From: Sporomusa acidovorans
GTDB taxonomy: Bacteria > Bacillota > Negativicutes > Sporomusales > Sporomusaceae
Strand: one strand, 5' to 3'
Assembly (NCBI RefSeq): GCF_002257695.2
Contig: NZ_CP155571.1
DNA length: 64,000 nucleotides
Shown: one piece after another, positions 51,002-60,451 of the stretch
Numbering within the stretch: the first letter of the stretch is position 1
Layout: every line of letters starts with the position of its first letter
Notes under the pieces: generated by a model
Database searches by the model: none
What the model was told of the DNA's origin: nothing
Seen by the model: the letters and a program-made list of their open reading frames with translations, nothing else
Program-made: the position numbers and the translations under genes

Positions 51002-52945
51002 TTAAAATTTCATTTTTATTCCCGTGCGGTAAATAGTACCGTTAATCCAATTATCATAATCCTTATAGTTGAAAATGTTATCTACACCAAGGTAAACGGT
51101 AGTAGTCGGATCCAGTTCTTTGCTTACCAGAGCATTCCAGATAGCATACGACTTCGTATTTCGATCGGAATCAATGACATCCCCTTTCCAGGTCCCCCAT
51201 AAGCTCCCGGTCAAGCCTTTTTCATTATCAACATATGACAGGCTAGCGCCAATTAAATGCCTGGCCCGATCCTCTAAGCGAATCCCTTCCTTTTTGTTTT
51301 GCGCATCCAAATAGGTATAGTTGACTTTAAACTTCAGTTTATCCGTAATCTTTCGTCCGATCTCCGCTTCAATGCCCTGCATACGTGCTTCCGCAATGTT
51401 ATTATACGACTTGACTTTAATTTTTCCTCCGGAAAGGGTTTCACCGGTATCATATGTATTGATCAGATCCTTAATCTCGTTGCGGAAAATCCCAATTTTC
51501 CCTGACAGCGGACCGTCCTCTCCTTCCCAGCTTAGGTCATAATTCACTGACCGTTCCGGATCAAGATCAGGATTACCGACAAAATAGTATAGTCCCCCCA
51601 TTTGGAAGGCGTGATATAGTTCAGTGGTTGTTGGAGTTTTAAAACCGTAACCGATGTTCGCCTTGAGGCGGCTATTAGGCTTAAGTTTATAAGTTGCACC
51701 GACTTTAGGACTAAAAGCGCCGCTAAATTTATCACTGTCGTCATAACGCAATGCGGAAATAACAAGCAAACGGTCATTAACGACCCATTCATCCTGCATA
51801 TAACCGGCATAATAGTCTAACCCCGCCTCTGATCCCGCCGAGGTTTTTCCTTCGCGCGTCAGTATATAGGAATTCTTGCCGGAATCTATCCGGGTACCGC
51901 GTACATCTTCCTGACGGTATTCGGCACCGTAGGTCAAGATGTGGTTTTGATTCAGAGTCGTGCTGGCATTGGCTTCCAGGGTATTAATTGTACGTTTAAT
52001 GACATCAAAGCCGCTTAAAATATTGGTATTTTTGTTTCTGCTTTCATAATCCTTATCATAGACGGATTGATAGAAGCGAATTTTATAATCTGTATCCGCC
52101 GTTTTTCCTTCATAACCAATATGGTAATCTGTTCGCTGATTATCATTGACATAACGGGTACTGCCGCTAATACGCTTTGTTTCTTCTTTCAAGTAATCCA
52201 GACCAAAAGTGATTTTTCTCTGGTCGCCTATTTGCCACTCACCCTGAAAATTAAAGGGACGGCGTATGCCATAATAATTATTGGTATCGCCGTTACTTTG
52301 CGTAAACGGATCTTCTTTACGCTCACCGGCACTCAGTGACCAGCCGAAACGGCCTTGTTTGCCGGCGTCATAGCGTAATAGCCAGTTGCGGCCATTACTA
52401 AAAGTATCCGCCTTACGCCCTTCCACTTCCAGGCTTAGCTGCGGCTTATCCGGTCTTTTCGTAATAATATTAATCACGCCGCCCATGGCGTCAGAACCGT
52501 ACAAGGCACTGGTTGCCCCGCGAACAATTTCTATTCTCTCGACATTCTCCATACCGATGCGGTCGATTTCAAAGGAGTTACCGCGTTCCAGCGATACTTC
52601 ACCGCTAATCCGTCTGCCGTCAATCAGGATCAGAACATGCCGCGCATCCGAGCCGCGAATGGAAACCGTTGAGCCTTTCATCCCGTCCACACCGAAGGAT
52701 ATGTTGGTGGCTGTTTCCAATGCTTGCCGCAGCGTTGCCGCTCCTTTCGCAGCCAGTTCCTCCTGGGTGATAATCTCGACTGCCGAGGGAACATCTTTTA
52801 CCTCTTGTTCTGTCCGTGTGGCTGTTATGACAACATCACGGGTAGCTACCGCCTCTGCCGCCGCGTAGGCGGGAGTAATCATCCAGGTCGCAATGGACAA
52901 AGTCAGCAATACATTGCGTTTCTTTCTTGAACTTATTTTTTGCAT
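51002..52945 (-). CDS. TonB-dependent outer-membrane receptor, probably heme/iron
   Basis: 647 residues. A signal peptide ends near TPAYAAAEA; a TonB-box-like segment RDVVITATRTEQE and the plug domain follow (SAVEIITQEELAAKGAATLRQALE, VSIRGSDARHVLILIDGRRISGE, IEIVRGATSALYGSDAMGGVINIIT). A 22-strand barrel ends in the outer-membrane C-terminal Phe (YRTGIKMKF). ATG 52945 with AAGGAGCC is the start. Last gene of the Fur-controlled heme operon; a BtuB/CirA-like ligand cannot be excluded from sequence alone. Confidence 0.92.
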   Translation of the reverse strand: MQKISSRKKRNVLLTLSIATWMITPAYAAAEAVATRDVVITATRTEQEVKDVPSAVEIITQEELAAKGAATLRQALETATNISFGVDGMKGSTVSIRGSDARHVLILIDGRRISGEVSLERGNSFEIDRIGMENVERIEIVRGATSALYGSDAMGGVINIITKRPDKPQLSLEVEGRKADTFSNGRNWLLRYDAGKQGRFGWSLSAGERKEDPFTQSNGDTNNYYGIRRPFNFQGEWQIGDQRKITFGLDYLKEETKRISGSTRYVNDNQRTDYHIGYEGKTADTDYKIRFYQSVYDKDYESRNKNTNILSGFDVIKRTINTLEANASTTLNQNHILTYGAEYRQEDVRGTRIDSGKNSYILTREGKTSAGSEAGLDYYAGYMQDEWVVNDRLLVISALRYDDSDKFSGAFSPKVGATYKLKPNSRLKANIGYGFKTPTTTELYHAFQMGGLYYFVGNPDLDPERSVNYDLSWEGEDGPLSGKIGIFRNEIKDLINTYDTGETLSGGKIKVKSYNNIAEARMQGIEAEIGRKITDKLKFKVNYTYLDAQNKKEGIRLEDRARHLIGASLSYVDNEKGLTGSLWGTWKGDVIDSDRNTKSYAIWNALVSKELDPTTTVYLGVDNIFNYKDYDNWINGTIYRTGIKMKF

Positions 52946-52977
52946 AAATTCTTGGCTCCTTGTTTTTATTATAAAAA

Positions 52978-54378
52978 TCATCCATAGGACATGTTGGCTT
53001 GTACAACCTGCTCACCCGTAATAAGAGCGTTTAGGCATTCTAAAACCGCTTGCGCAATATTCATATACCAGAATTGCCCTGCTACCGTCAGCCGTGCGGC
53101 AGAGGAGCCAAAATGCATCAGTCCCCGCGCTTCCCATAATTTCAATAGCGGCTCAATCTCCAGGACATCAGCTCCGTATTGGGCCGCTAATGGCCGAATA
53201 GCTAAATAGCCTTGCTTTATCTGTCCGAGAATGGCATTTTGCAGTCCGTGAACAGCGTGAGGCTGCCGCATGCCTTTAATCGGTTTCTCGCCCTTGTCAA
53301 TACTTGCTATATATTGATCCAGCTTTCTTTCCAGCGATAGCGAAACACCGTTAATAGAACCACCAGCGCCGCAACCGAAGGGAAGGACTGCATTGCCATT
53401 CTTGGTCAGAGTATTATACATATTGCGCTCGCGGTTACTTTTTGCCCAGTGACAAACACTGATGCGCGAAAATAAATTATCTGCCAATATTGCCTCTGCC
53501 GCTGCAAACATTCTGCCCTGTTCCGCAGTTGAAGCCGCTGGTGGCAGGAGTCCGGTATCAATGGCTCTTTTCAGTATGCTGTTTTCATAAACATTTAATT
53601 GATATAAGTCCCAGCCATCTACGGCCGCTGTACTGAGTAGTGCCAAATCCTCCAGCCAAACTTCCCAATCTTGATACGGCAAGCCATACATTAAATCAAT
53701 AATAACCGCCGCCTGCTCATAATGCGAAAGCTGCTGCAACCGTTCCAGAATAACTTCCTTGGCATCCAGCCGCCCGACCGTCTGACGCACAAGAGTATTG
53801 AAAGACTGCACGCCAATCGAGATCCGGTTGACTCCGTTTTCCAGCCAGGCTTCCATCTTGCTCGGAACTAAATCATGTATCCGTGCTTCCAGTGTCAATT
53901 CATAATCATTTGCCAACGGCAGGTAGAATCGGATTGCCTGCAGCAGCCTGGCTGCATTATGGGGTGAAAGGGTGCTGGGAGTACCGCCGCCAATAAAAAC
54001 AGCATGAACCAGTCCGCTGTTTATATAACGGTCTTCTGCACTCATCTCTAGTTCACAAATCAATCGATCAATATAGGCGGTTTCCCACTCCTCAGCAGAT
54101 ACATTTTGAAAAAATCCGCAATACAGGCAGCGCTTCAAACAAAATGGTATATGCAGATAGGCTACCCGCTTGCCTTTTTCCGCGGGCTGACGCATCAGTT
54201 TCTGCCAAGTGGTCTGCCACTCTTCCGGTTGTATCGCTCTGCCGCTAAGGCCGGCATGAATCACACGTTTTTTGACAAAAGATGCGGTCAACGGATCGCT
54301 GTTTTCCATGCCCACCAATAGTTCGTACTGTTCAGGGCTCATAGCGGAAAAAAGCCGGTTTAATTTATCGCCTGTCAA
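52978..54378 (-). CDS. HutW/ChuW-like radical SAM enzyme, anaerobic heme ring opening
   Basis: 466 residues of the HemN-like family. The radical-SAM cluster motif is HIPFCLKRCLYCGFF (Cys 80, 84, 87). FIGGGTPSTLS is the SAM Gly motif, and RISIGVQSFN and DLMYGLPYQDWEVW are typical. Its position among heme-uptake genes and beside a flavodoxin matches the ChuW/HmuW group that opens the heme ring without oxygen, rather than the biosynthetic HemN or the chaperone HemW. The reaction is inferred from family and context. Confidence 0.85.
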   Translation of the reverse strand: MTGDKLNRLFSAMSPEQYELLVGMENSDPLTASFVKKRVIHAGLSGRAIQPEEWQTTWQKLMRQPAEKGKRVAYLHIPFCLKRCLYCGFFQNVSAEEWETAYIDRLICELEMSAEDRYINSGLVHAVFIGGGTPSTLSPHNAARLLQAIRFYLPLANDYELTLEARIHDLVPSKMEAWLENGVNRISIGVQSFNTLVRQTVGRLDAKEVILERLQQLSHYEQAAVIIDLMYGLPYQDWEVWLEDLALLSTAAVDGWDLYQLNVYENSILKRAIDTGLLPPAASTAEQGRMFAAAEAILADNLFSRISVCHWAKSNRERNMYNTLTKNGNAVLPFGCGAGGSINGVSLSLERKLDQYIASIDKGEKPIKGMRQPHAVHGLQNAILGQIKQGYLAIRPLAAQYGADVLEIEPLLKLWEARGLMHFGSSAARLTVAGQFWYMNIAQAVLECLNALITGEQVVQANMSYG

Positions 54379-54399
54379 ATCGCAGCTCCCTCCTTGAAT

Positions 54400-54918
54400 C
54401 TATTGGCCTAGACTTATTTTCTTTAGTATCGAGGCAAAGGTATCCTGCGCTTTTTGGAGATCGTTGGCATCCGGATGCTTGGCTGCCTCGCGATGACGCG
54501 CCTCCCTGTCAGGTGTCATCGCATGGGGGTGTCCCGGCGGCAGGTCTTTAAACTTCTCGGTCAGACGGGAAGTTACTTTTCCCTGGCAAATAAAGCTTCC
54601 CAGCAGCTTATTGTCATCTGGCAGCAACGCGGCGGCGTTGGCCATCGATTTTGCGGCATGTTCGGAATCCGGATAGGCACCGAGCGTGGCAAAAAGTGCA
54701 ACTTTTTTTCCATGAATTGTCCGCAGATACGCTTGCGCTTTTTGATCAGCCGTCCCCCGGTCCACCCAAAAACCAACAGCAATTAAATCATAGTCGTCAG
54801 TCGGCGGCGCAGTCTCAACCGGAAAAATATCTACAGCTTCATCAAATACCTGGGCAATCGCTTCTGCGACTTTTTTCGTATTACCGGTTACACTGGAATA
54901 AACAATCAAGTGTTTCAT
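54400..54918 (-). CDS. Flavodoxin-family protein (HmuF-like electron donor)
   Basis: 172 residues. FMN-binding P-loop YSSVTGNTKKVAEAIAQVF, then DLIAVGFWVDRGTADQKAQAYLRTIHGKKVALFATLGAYPDSEHA and a C-terminal helical extension longer than ordinary flavodoxins. A flavodoxin beside the radical SAM enzyme parallels the hmuF-hmuW pair of Fusobacterium, where it supplies electrons. It lies 21 nt upstream of the enzyme gene. Confidence 0.8.
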   Translation of the reverse strand: MKHLIVYSSVTGNTKKVAEAIAQVFDEAVDIFPVETAPPTDDYDLIAVGFWVDRGTADQKAQAYLRTIHGKKVALFATLGAYPDSEHAAKSMANAAALLPDDNKLLGSFICQGKVTSRLTEKFKDLPPGHPHAMTPDREARHREAAKHPDANDLQKAQDTFASILKKISLGQ

Positions 54919-54967
54919 CGGATTCCTCCTTCAAAAATCTTTCAAATATAATTTATAGTCGGCAAAA

Positions 54968-55699
54968 TTATTCATTATATTGTTTTAGCATTTGAACTCC
55001 CCCAAGCAGCAAAATAATGCCGGCGACGCTTAGCAGCAGAATATGTTGTGCGGCACTCTCCCATACTTCTGTCCGCAGCAGATTATTGGCCAAACTCAAC
55101 GGCAAAACGGCTACCACCGACTTAATAAGCACCGGCAGATTCTTAATTGGGAAAAATGAGCCGCAGAAAAAAATCATCGGTGTAATTAAGAAATTGTTGA
55201 CCAGTGAGATTTCGTCCGGATCAGACACCCATAATCCTACCGCCATGCCCAAGGAGGCAAAACAAAAAGCGGTTAAAAACATGCCGGCAATCCCGATGCC
55301 GGATAACGCGGGCGCGTCAAACAAAAAATAAGCAATACTGTACAGCAGGGTTCCCATCAAGAGACCCCGGGTCACACCTGCCAGCACAATACCCAGTCCT
55401 GTCTGCAGCGGTGAAACCGGGCTCATGATAAGGGTTTGAAAGGTGTGAAAATGTAATCGGCTGACACTGGTAGATAAAGACGTCTGCTGAAAAGCGTTAA
55501 GCATAACCGTTATCCCTAAGATTCCTTTTGCTAAAAACGGGACATACCCGCCCGGGACATCAACACGCGAACCCAGTCCCAAGCCAAAGGCGAATAAATA
55601 AATAACCGGAAATAAAATTGAGGAAAAAACATGGCCCAGTTTGCCAATTTTCTTTTTCATCAGCACCATTTCCCGGGCATATACCGCATACCAACCCAT
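54968..55699 (-). CDS. ABC-2 type exporter permease
   Basis: 243 residues, six membrane segments (FSSILFPVIYLFAFGLGLGSRVD, GYVPFLAKGILGITVMLNAFQQTSL, LIMSPVSPLQTGLGIVLAGVTRG). The ABC-2 fold of drug/lipid exporters has one domain and would pair as a dimer with the ATPase at 55699, whose stop it overlaps (TAATG). An exporter inside a heme-import operon suggests removal of heme or its linear breakdown product (inference). Confidence 0.88.
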   Translation of the reverse strand: MGWYAVYAREMVLMKKKIGKLGHVFSSILFPVIYLFAFGLGLGSRVDVPGGYVPFLAKGILGITVMLNAFQQTSLSTSVSRLHFHTFQTLIMSPVSPLQTGLGIVLAGVTRGLLMGTLLYSIAYFLFDAPALSGIGIAGMFLTAFCFASLGMAVGLWVSDPDEISLVNNFLITPMIFFCGSFFPIKNLPVLIKSVVAVLPLSLANNLLRTEVWESAAQHILLLSVAGIILLLGGVQMLKQYNE

Positions 55700-56496
55700 T
55701 AAACGCTCTCCTCTCTGATCAGTTGCAGAAAGGCTTTTTCCAGTGTTATCTGCGGTTCAGCTGTATCATTGGCGGCAAGCGCTTTTAGCGTCTCCGGCGT
55801 ACCGGTTACCGCAATCCTGCCGGCTTTTAGCAAGGCAATCCGGTGGCACAATGCTTCGGCTTCATCCATATAATGCGTAGTCATTAAGATTGTTTTACCA
55901 GCTGCGGCCAGATCACGGACAATCTGCCAAATATCTTGCCGCACATCCGGATCAAGTCCGACTGTAGGCTCATCCAGCAGCAATAGCTGCGGCTGCGGCA
56001 GTAAAACCCGCGCAATTAAGGCCCGCCGCGCCATACCACCTGATAAAAGTCCAACTTTCTTGTTTCTAATGGCAGTCAGATTAAACTCCTGCATAAGTTC
56101 TTCAACTCGCCGGTGTGGGTCGTTGACAGCGAACAGGCGGGCATACAGCAGCAGGGCTTCTTCGACCGTCAATTCTCTTTCCAGGTTACTTTCCTGCGGT
56201 ACAAGACCTATAAAGCGGTTGCGCTCCAACATAGCTATCGCCTTACCGTCGGCGAAAAAATCCAAGCTGCCGGCATTAGGACGGCTTAAGCCGGCAATCA
56301 TTTTTATCAGCGTGGTTTTGCCTGCTCCATTCGGACCTAACAGACCAAAAATTTCTCCCTTGCCAACCTGCAGAGAAACTTGATCAACAACCGTATCTTT
56401 GCCATATTGTTTGGATACTTGCCGCAGGCTGAGGACACACTCAGGCGCCGCAAGACAGGCAAATGTCGTGGGGGAAGCAGACAAGATGCTCATCAC
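55699..56496 (-). CDS. ABC-2 exporter ATP-binding protein
   Basis: About 265 residues. Walker A is GPNGAGKTTLIK, the Q-loop is LVPQESNLE, the signature is LLSGGMARRALIARVLL and Walker B is LLLLDEPTVGLDPDVRQDIW, of the CcmA/DrrA exporter group. Three starts are possible (GTG 56496, ATG 56493, a TTG further in). The frame begins inside the last codons of the heme-import ATPase gene, so translation is coupled. Confidence 0.9.
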   Translation of the reverse strand: MMSILSASPTTFACLAAPECVLSLRQVSKQYGKDTVVDQVSLQVGKGEIFGLLGPNGAGKTTLIKMIAGLSRPNAGSLDFFADGKAIAMLERNRFIGLVPQESNLERELTVEEALLLYARLFAVNDPHRRVEELMQEFNLTAIRNKKVGLLSGGMARRALIARVLLPQPQLLLLDEPTVGLDPDVRQDIWQIVRDLAAAGKTILMTTHYMDEAEALCHRIALLKAGRIAVTGTPETLKALAANDTAEPQITLEKAFLQLIREESV

Positions 56497-57247
56497 CTCC
56501 CTGTTTGACCGTCATTACCGTTGTTTCTACTCCATAAAGTTGTTTAAGTGTATTAGCGGTAAAAACCTCACTCACAGCGCCGTCAGCAAAGACTTTCCCT
56601 GCTTTTACAGCAATAACCCGCTGACTGAAACGAGCCGCATGATTCAAATCATGCAATACCATGACAACTGTGATCTGCCTTTCCTGATGAAGCCGCTGCA
56701 CCAGCTTCATCAGTTCCAACTGATGAAAGATATCTAAATAAGTTGTGGGTTCATCCAGCATCAGGATTTGCGGTTGCTGGGCAAGCGCCATGGCTAGCCA
56801 GGCTCTCTGCCTTTCACCGCCTGATAAGGTATCTAAGCGGTGATGCACAAATTCCGTCATTCCAGTGGCAGTAATCGCATCCATCACCTGGCTTTTGTCT
56901 GTTTCACTCACCGTAGAAAACATACTTTGATGAGGCGAACGACCATAAGAAACTAAATCATGTACCGTAATATCGCTAGGCGCCTGCACTGACTGCGGCA
57001 AAACCGCCATAATTCGCGCAACCTCATGGGGATGCATGCGGTGAATGTCTTTGCCGTCAAGCAAAATACTGCCGGCTTTTGGCGGCAATAAGCGGCTCAA
57101 AGCTTTTAATAAAGTGGATTTCCCCGAACCGTTCGGCCCGATAATCGAAACCATTTCCGGTTTGTCAATACATAGATCCAGGCGCGTCGCGACCACTTTT
57201 GATCCGTATCCCAGAAGAACAGAACGCGCTTCCATACAATGACTCAT
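56441..57247 (-). CDS. Heme/siderophore ABC importer ATPase (HmuV/FecE type)
   Basis: 268 residues. Walker A is GPNGSGKSTLLKAL, the Q-loop is AVLPQSVQAP, the signature is DTLSGGERQRAWLAMALAQ, Walker B is ILMLDEPTTYLD and the H-loop is VLHDLNHAA. ATG 57247 with GAGAGGG overlaps the permease stop; the longer frame to 57400 is not needed. The C-terminal ~35 residues include a HEHLVCFPHDICLSCGA-like Cys/His tail that may touch metal or heme. Confidence 0.9.
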   Translation of the reverse strand: MSHCMEARSVLLGYGSKVVATRLDLCIDKPEMVSIIGPNGSGKSTLLKALSRLLPPKAGSILLDGKDIHRMHPHEVARIMAVLPQSVQAPSDITVHDLVSYGRSPHQSMFSTVSETDKSQVMDAITATGMTEFVHHRLDTLSGGERQRAWLAMALAQQPQILMLDEPTTYLDIFHQLELMKLVQRLHQERQITVVMVLHDLNHAARFSQRVIAVKAGKVFADGAVSEVFTANTLKQLYGVETTVMTVKQGGDEHLVCFPHDICLSCGA

Positions 57248-58251
57248 CGATGTATCCCTCTCTTTCGCAACAAATACAGGAAGAACGGCGCTCCCAAAAA
57301 AGCCATGAAAATACCGACCGGCAGTTCTACCGGGCTGAAAACAGTGCGCGCCACAGTGTCGGCTGACACTACCAACGCGGCCCCAAGCAGAGCGGAACAT
57401 GGCATCAGATATTCAAAATCAGAACCAACCATCATGCGCGTGATATGCGGTACAACCAGGCCGACAAAACCCAGCAGTCCGGCGACGCTGACCGCAGACC
57501 CCGCCAATAACGCAGCCAATCCGACCAACAAAATACGCGCAGCTTCCACACGAATTCCCAGTCCTTTAGCTACTTCATCACCTAACTGCAAGGTGTTCAG
57601 GTACCGGTAACCAACTAACGAGCCGATTATACCGGCAAAGCTATAGGGCAGAATCATACGCACATGTTCCCAACTGCGTCCCTGAAAACCACCAACCATC
57701 CAGTTAACCGTTCCCTGCACTTTATCAGAATGAAAAACCATCAGTGTGCTCATGCCGCCGCCGAAAAATGCGGCAACAGCCACTCCCGCCAAGATCAGCC
57801 GCAGCGGATGAACACCACGCTCCCATGCCAATACAAACACGACAGCTAAGGCGAGCAACGCTCCCGCAAAAGCGGCAACCGGCACAAGCGCACTATGGGT
57901 CGGCCATATAATCATCACCGCCATGGCAGCCAATCCCGCTCCTGACGAAACGCCGATAATTCCGGGATCGGCCAGGGGGTTGCGCAAAACTCCCTGCAGA
58001 ATGCACCCGGCTAATGCCAAATTCATGCCGGTGAAAGCACCGACTAATAGACGCGGCACGCGGATATTGCGAATGATTTGATAAGACTCGGTGCCGGTTT
58101 GACCGGATACTGCCTCCCATATTTCCGCTGCAGTTACATTCACAGCTCCTGCCATTACACCGCTAAGCAGCGCGGCCAGAATGGCCGCAAAGCCTAAAAC
58201 ACCGACCCATGTTCGCACTCTGGCGCGCGGATCTATATTGCATTCGTTCAA
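57244..58251 (-). CDS. FecCD-type heme/iron ABC permease
   Basis: 335 residues with about ten helices of the BtuC/FecCD family: RVPRLLVGAFTGMNLALAGCILQGVLRNPLADPGIIGVSSGAGLAA and VGLVVPHITRMMVGSDFEYLMPCSALLGA are hallmark stretches. The TTG start at 58251 overlaps the binding-protein stop. It functions as a homodimer in the cytoplasmic membrane. Confidence 0.93.
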   Translation of the reverse strand: MNECNIDPRARVRTWVGVLGFAAILAALLSGVMAGAVNVTAAEIWEAVSGQTGTESYQIIRNIRVPRLLVGAFTGMNLALAGCILQGVLRNPLADPGIIGVSSGAGLAAMAVMIIWPTHSALVPVAAFAGALLALAVVFVLAWERGVHPLRLILAGVAVAAFFGGGMSTLMVFHSDKVQGTVNWMVGGFQGRSWEHVRMILPYSFAGIIGSLVGYRYLNTLQLGDEVAKGLGIRVEAARILLVGLAALLAGSAVSVAGLLGFVGLVVPHITRMMVGSDFEYLMPCSALLGAALVVSADTVARTVFSPVELPVGIFMAFLGAPFFLYLLRKRGIHR

Positions 58252-59219
58252 GGCTCTGCCACCTCCGGGTAGACCAATTGTTCGAGCAGCACCAGCGCTT
58301 CGCCAACCCGCGTGCCGGGGTTAACGGCAAACAAGTGATAAGGCAGTATATGCACCCGGTTATTCATTACCGCTTTTAGGCCTTGCCAAGCAGGATGTTT
58401 CGCCAATTCATTGCGAAATTTCTCGCCCACTTTTTCATCAGAGCTATGGGTAATTAATAAAATGACATCCGGATTTTTCTCGGCTACATATTCCATACTC
58501 AGCGGCACATAACTCATTTTTGCGCTCACCGTATCCGGCGTGTCGGCAATATTTTCCGCGCCTATCCGTTGCAGCAAATCACCGCTAAAACTGCGCGGAG
58601 TCGCCATATTGAAGCTTTCGGTAGAACCCCAGACAATCAAGACTTTAGGCGCAGGACCGGTACGTTTTTTAGCAATTACTTTCCGGTATGCGTCCTCGAT
58701 ACCGGCTATTGCTCCGGCCGCCTGTTCCGGCTGTCCGGTCAGTTCGCCGTAAAAACGCAGAGTATCAAGAATCTGCTGATAGTTATCCAATGTTTGCAAC
58801 AGAATCGGGATACCGGCCTTTTCTAAAACCGGGAGCAGATTGTGATGGGGTGGTATATTGACACCCAGTATCAAGTCAGGCTTCAGCGCCACTAACTTCT
58901 CTAAACTGGGGTTAGCGGTAGTGCCAACAGTAGGAATGGACTTTACCGCCTCTTTAACTTCCGGCGAAAGCGCCTCAGTCGCCGGCTTTCCAACCACACT
59001 GCCGCCCGCAGCGTAATATAAATCAAGATTCGAAGCATTCAAAACAATAACCCTCTGCGGCCTGGCGGGAATCTGCACCGTCCGGCCGGCGCTGTCTGTT
59101 ACTGACCGCAAATTTGCTGTATCCGTTTGTTTGCCTGTCAAATCATCTTGAAATATCATCCCCCCAGCCAACATAGCTATGATTAAAATACTCAATATCA
59201 CGCCAATCCGTTTATGCAC
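58248..59219 (-). CDS. Heme/iron periplasmic binding protein (HmuT/BtuF type)
   Basis: 323 residues. The N-terminal membrane anchor/signal is RIGVILSILIIAMLAGGMIFQ, without a lipobox Cys. The class III binding-protein fold follows (TDSAGRTVQIPARPQRVIVLNASNLDLYYAAGGSVVGKP, LVALKPDLILGVNIPPHHNLLPVLEKAGIPIL, DVILLITHSSDEK). Such proteins bind heme, siderophores or B12; heme is inferred from the operon. Confidence 0.9.
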   Translation of the reverse strand: MHKRIGVILSILIIAMLAGGMIFQDDLTGKQTDTANLRSVTDSAGRTVQIPARPQRVIVLNASNLDLYYAAGGSVVGKPATEALSPEVKEAVKSIPTVGTTANPSLEKLVALKPDLILGVNIPPHHNLLPVLEKAGIPILLQTLDNYQQILDTLRFYGELTGQPEQAAGAIAGIEDAYRKVIAKKRTGPAPKVLIVWGSTESFNMATPRSFSGDLLQRIGAENIADTPDTVSAKMSYVPLSMEYVAEKNPDVILLITHSSDEKVGEKFRNELAKHPAWQGLKAVMNNRVHILPYHLFAVNPGTRVGEALVLLEQLVYPEVAEP

Positions 59220-59270
59220 TTTTCCACCTCATCATGCCAACCATGCTAGCATCAACACCTTTCCGGCCAA

Positions 59271-60044
59271 TTACGGCAACAAGTGATAACTAATCGGTAT
59301 TTTCATCGCTACCGGGCGCCCCAGCCCATGCCGGAATGGCGATACACGCCGGACCACTGCTGTGGCAGCCTCATCAAGCAAAGAAAATCCCGACGATTTT
59401 TCAACCCGTACTTGCCGCAATTCGCCACCGGCGCTTAACTCGACAAATACGGTAACCACCCCTTCATACCCCCGTTTGCGGGCAACATAAGGATATTCCT
59501 TATGTTTTTCCACTTCGGCCAGAAAAGCCAAAATAGCACCGTCAATGTCAGGCGCTGCACCTTCCCCGCTTCCCAAACCAATGCTAGCACCACTACCACT
59601 GCCCGCATTTCTACCTGTTCCCGGTTCTGCGCTTATGGCAGTGCCATCCCCCCTACTTATGCCCGCAGCATTTCCGCCAATCGCCGCAGGCATCGCCTCA
59701 CCGGCACTGTCAGAGCCGGCCTGCGGCATATTCGTTGTTTGTAGTTCATTCGTCGAAAAATTCCGCATTGGTTCCGGTTCCATCGATTGATTGATCGCCT
59801 GCGAAAATATACCGGGTACGGCGGGCAATCCAGCCGCTTTTTCCGCAGAATGAACAGGTTCTCCTCCTGCACCGCCCTTGCTGCCACCAATTAACGATAA
59901 ATCAACCACAATATACTCTTCCGGCGATTGGCGGACAGGCAGATTTCCTGCCAATAATCCCAGTAAAAGTATAAGCATAAAATGGATGATGCAAGAGATT
60001 CCAAAGGCCCTAGGCCAATATGCAGCCTGTGTCACAATACTCAC
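59271..60044 (-). CDS. tonB: TonB energy-transducing protein
   Basis: 257 residues. An N-terminal membrane segment (FGISCIIHFMLILLLGLLAGNL), a long Gly/Ala/Pro/Met-rich periplasmic spacer, and a C-terminal TonB domain (VEKHKEYPYVARKRGYEGVVTVFVELSAGGELRQVRVEKSSGFSLLDEAATAVVRRVSPF). It links ExbBD proton motive force to the outer-membrane receptor, and its presence is key evidence for a diderm. Start overlaps the exbD stop. Confidence 0.92.
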   Translation of the reverse strand: MSIVTQAAYWPRAFGISCIIHFMLILLLGLLAGNLPVRQSPEEYIVVDLSLIGGSKGGAGGEPVHSAEKAAGLPAVPGIFSQAINQSMEPEPMRNFSTNELQTTNMPQAGSDSAGEAMPAAIGGNAAGISRGDGTAISAEPGTGRNAGSGSGASIGLGSGEGAAPDIDGAILAFLAEVEKHKEYPYVARKRGYEGVVTVFVELSAGGELRQVRVEKSSGFSLLDEAATAVVRRVSPFRHGLGRPVAMKIPISYHLLP

Positions 60045-60451
60045 CTCTGCTTCTGCTGAGCCGCAATTGCTAACTTTTGTACACCGGCTAATTTCAATTC
60101 ATCCATAACAACAATCACTTTGCCATGTTCGACAGATTGATCAGCCCGCAAAACAACGGCTTGTTGCGGCTGACTGGCGATTATCCGCTGTAGTCGTCCC
60201 CGCAGTGCTTCTAGCGCTATTTCCTCTTGTTCCCAATAAAGTGTGCCCGAATTCGAAATGCTGATAGTCAGCGGTTTTGCCACCTCCTGATGAACCGTTG
60301 CGGCTGGCGGCAGATTAACCGGCATTGTTTTCTGATAAACCATATGTAAAGTGCTCATCATAAAAAAAACTAATAAAAAGAAAATAATATCAATCATCGG
60401 AATAACCATCAATTTGGGTGAACTTTCTACCCGGTACGCACGGAGCTTCAT
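60041..60451 (-). CDS. exbD: ExbD biopolymer transport protein
   Basis: 136 residues with the single N-terminal membrane helix carrying the proton-relay Asp: LMVIPMIDIIFFLLVFFMMSTL, followed by a periplasmic domain (PLTISISNSGTLYWEQEEIALEALRGRLQRII, AVVLRADQSVEHGKVIVVMDELKLAGVQKLAIA). It forms the proton-driven motor with ExbB. Its start overlaps exbB. Confidence 0.95.
   Translation of the reverse strand: MKLRAYRVESSPKLMVIPMIDIIFFLLVFFMMSTLHMVYQKTMPVNLPPAATVHQEVAKPLTISISNSGTLYWEQEEIALEALRGRLQRIIASQPQQAVVLRADQSVEHGKVIVVMDELKLAGVQKLAIAAQQKQR

Noticed and set aside
52978..54378. HemN coproporphyrinogen dehydrogenase or HemW chaperone
   Set aside because: The general family is shared, but the heme-uptake context and adjacent flavodoxin favour the HutW/ChuW group.
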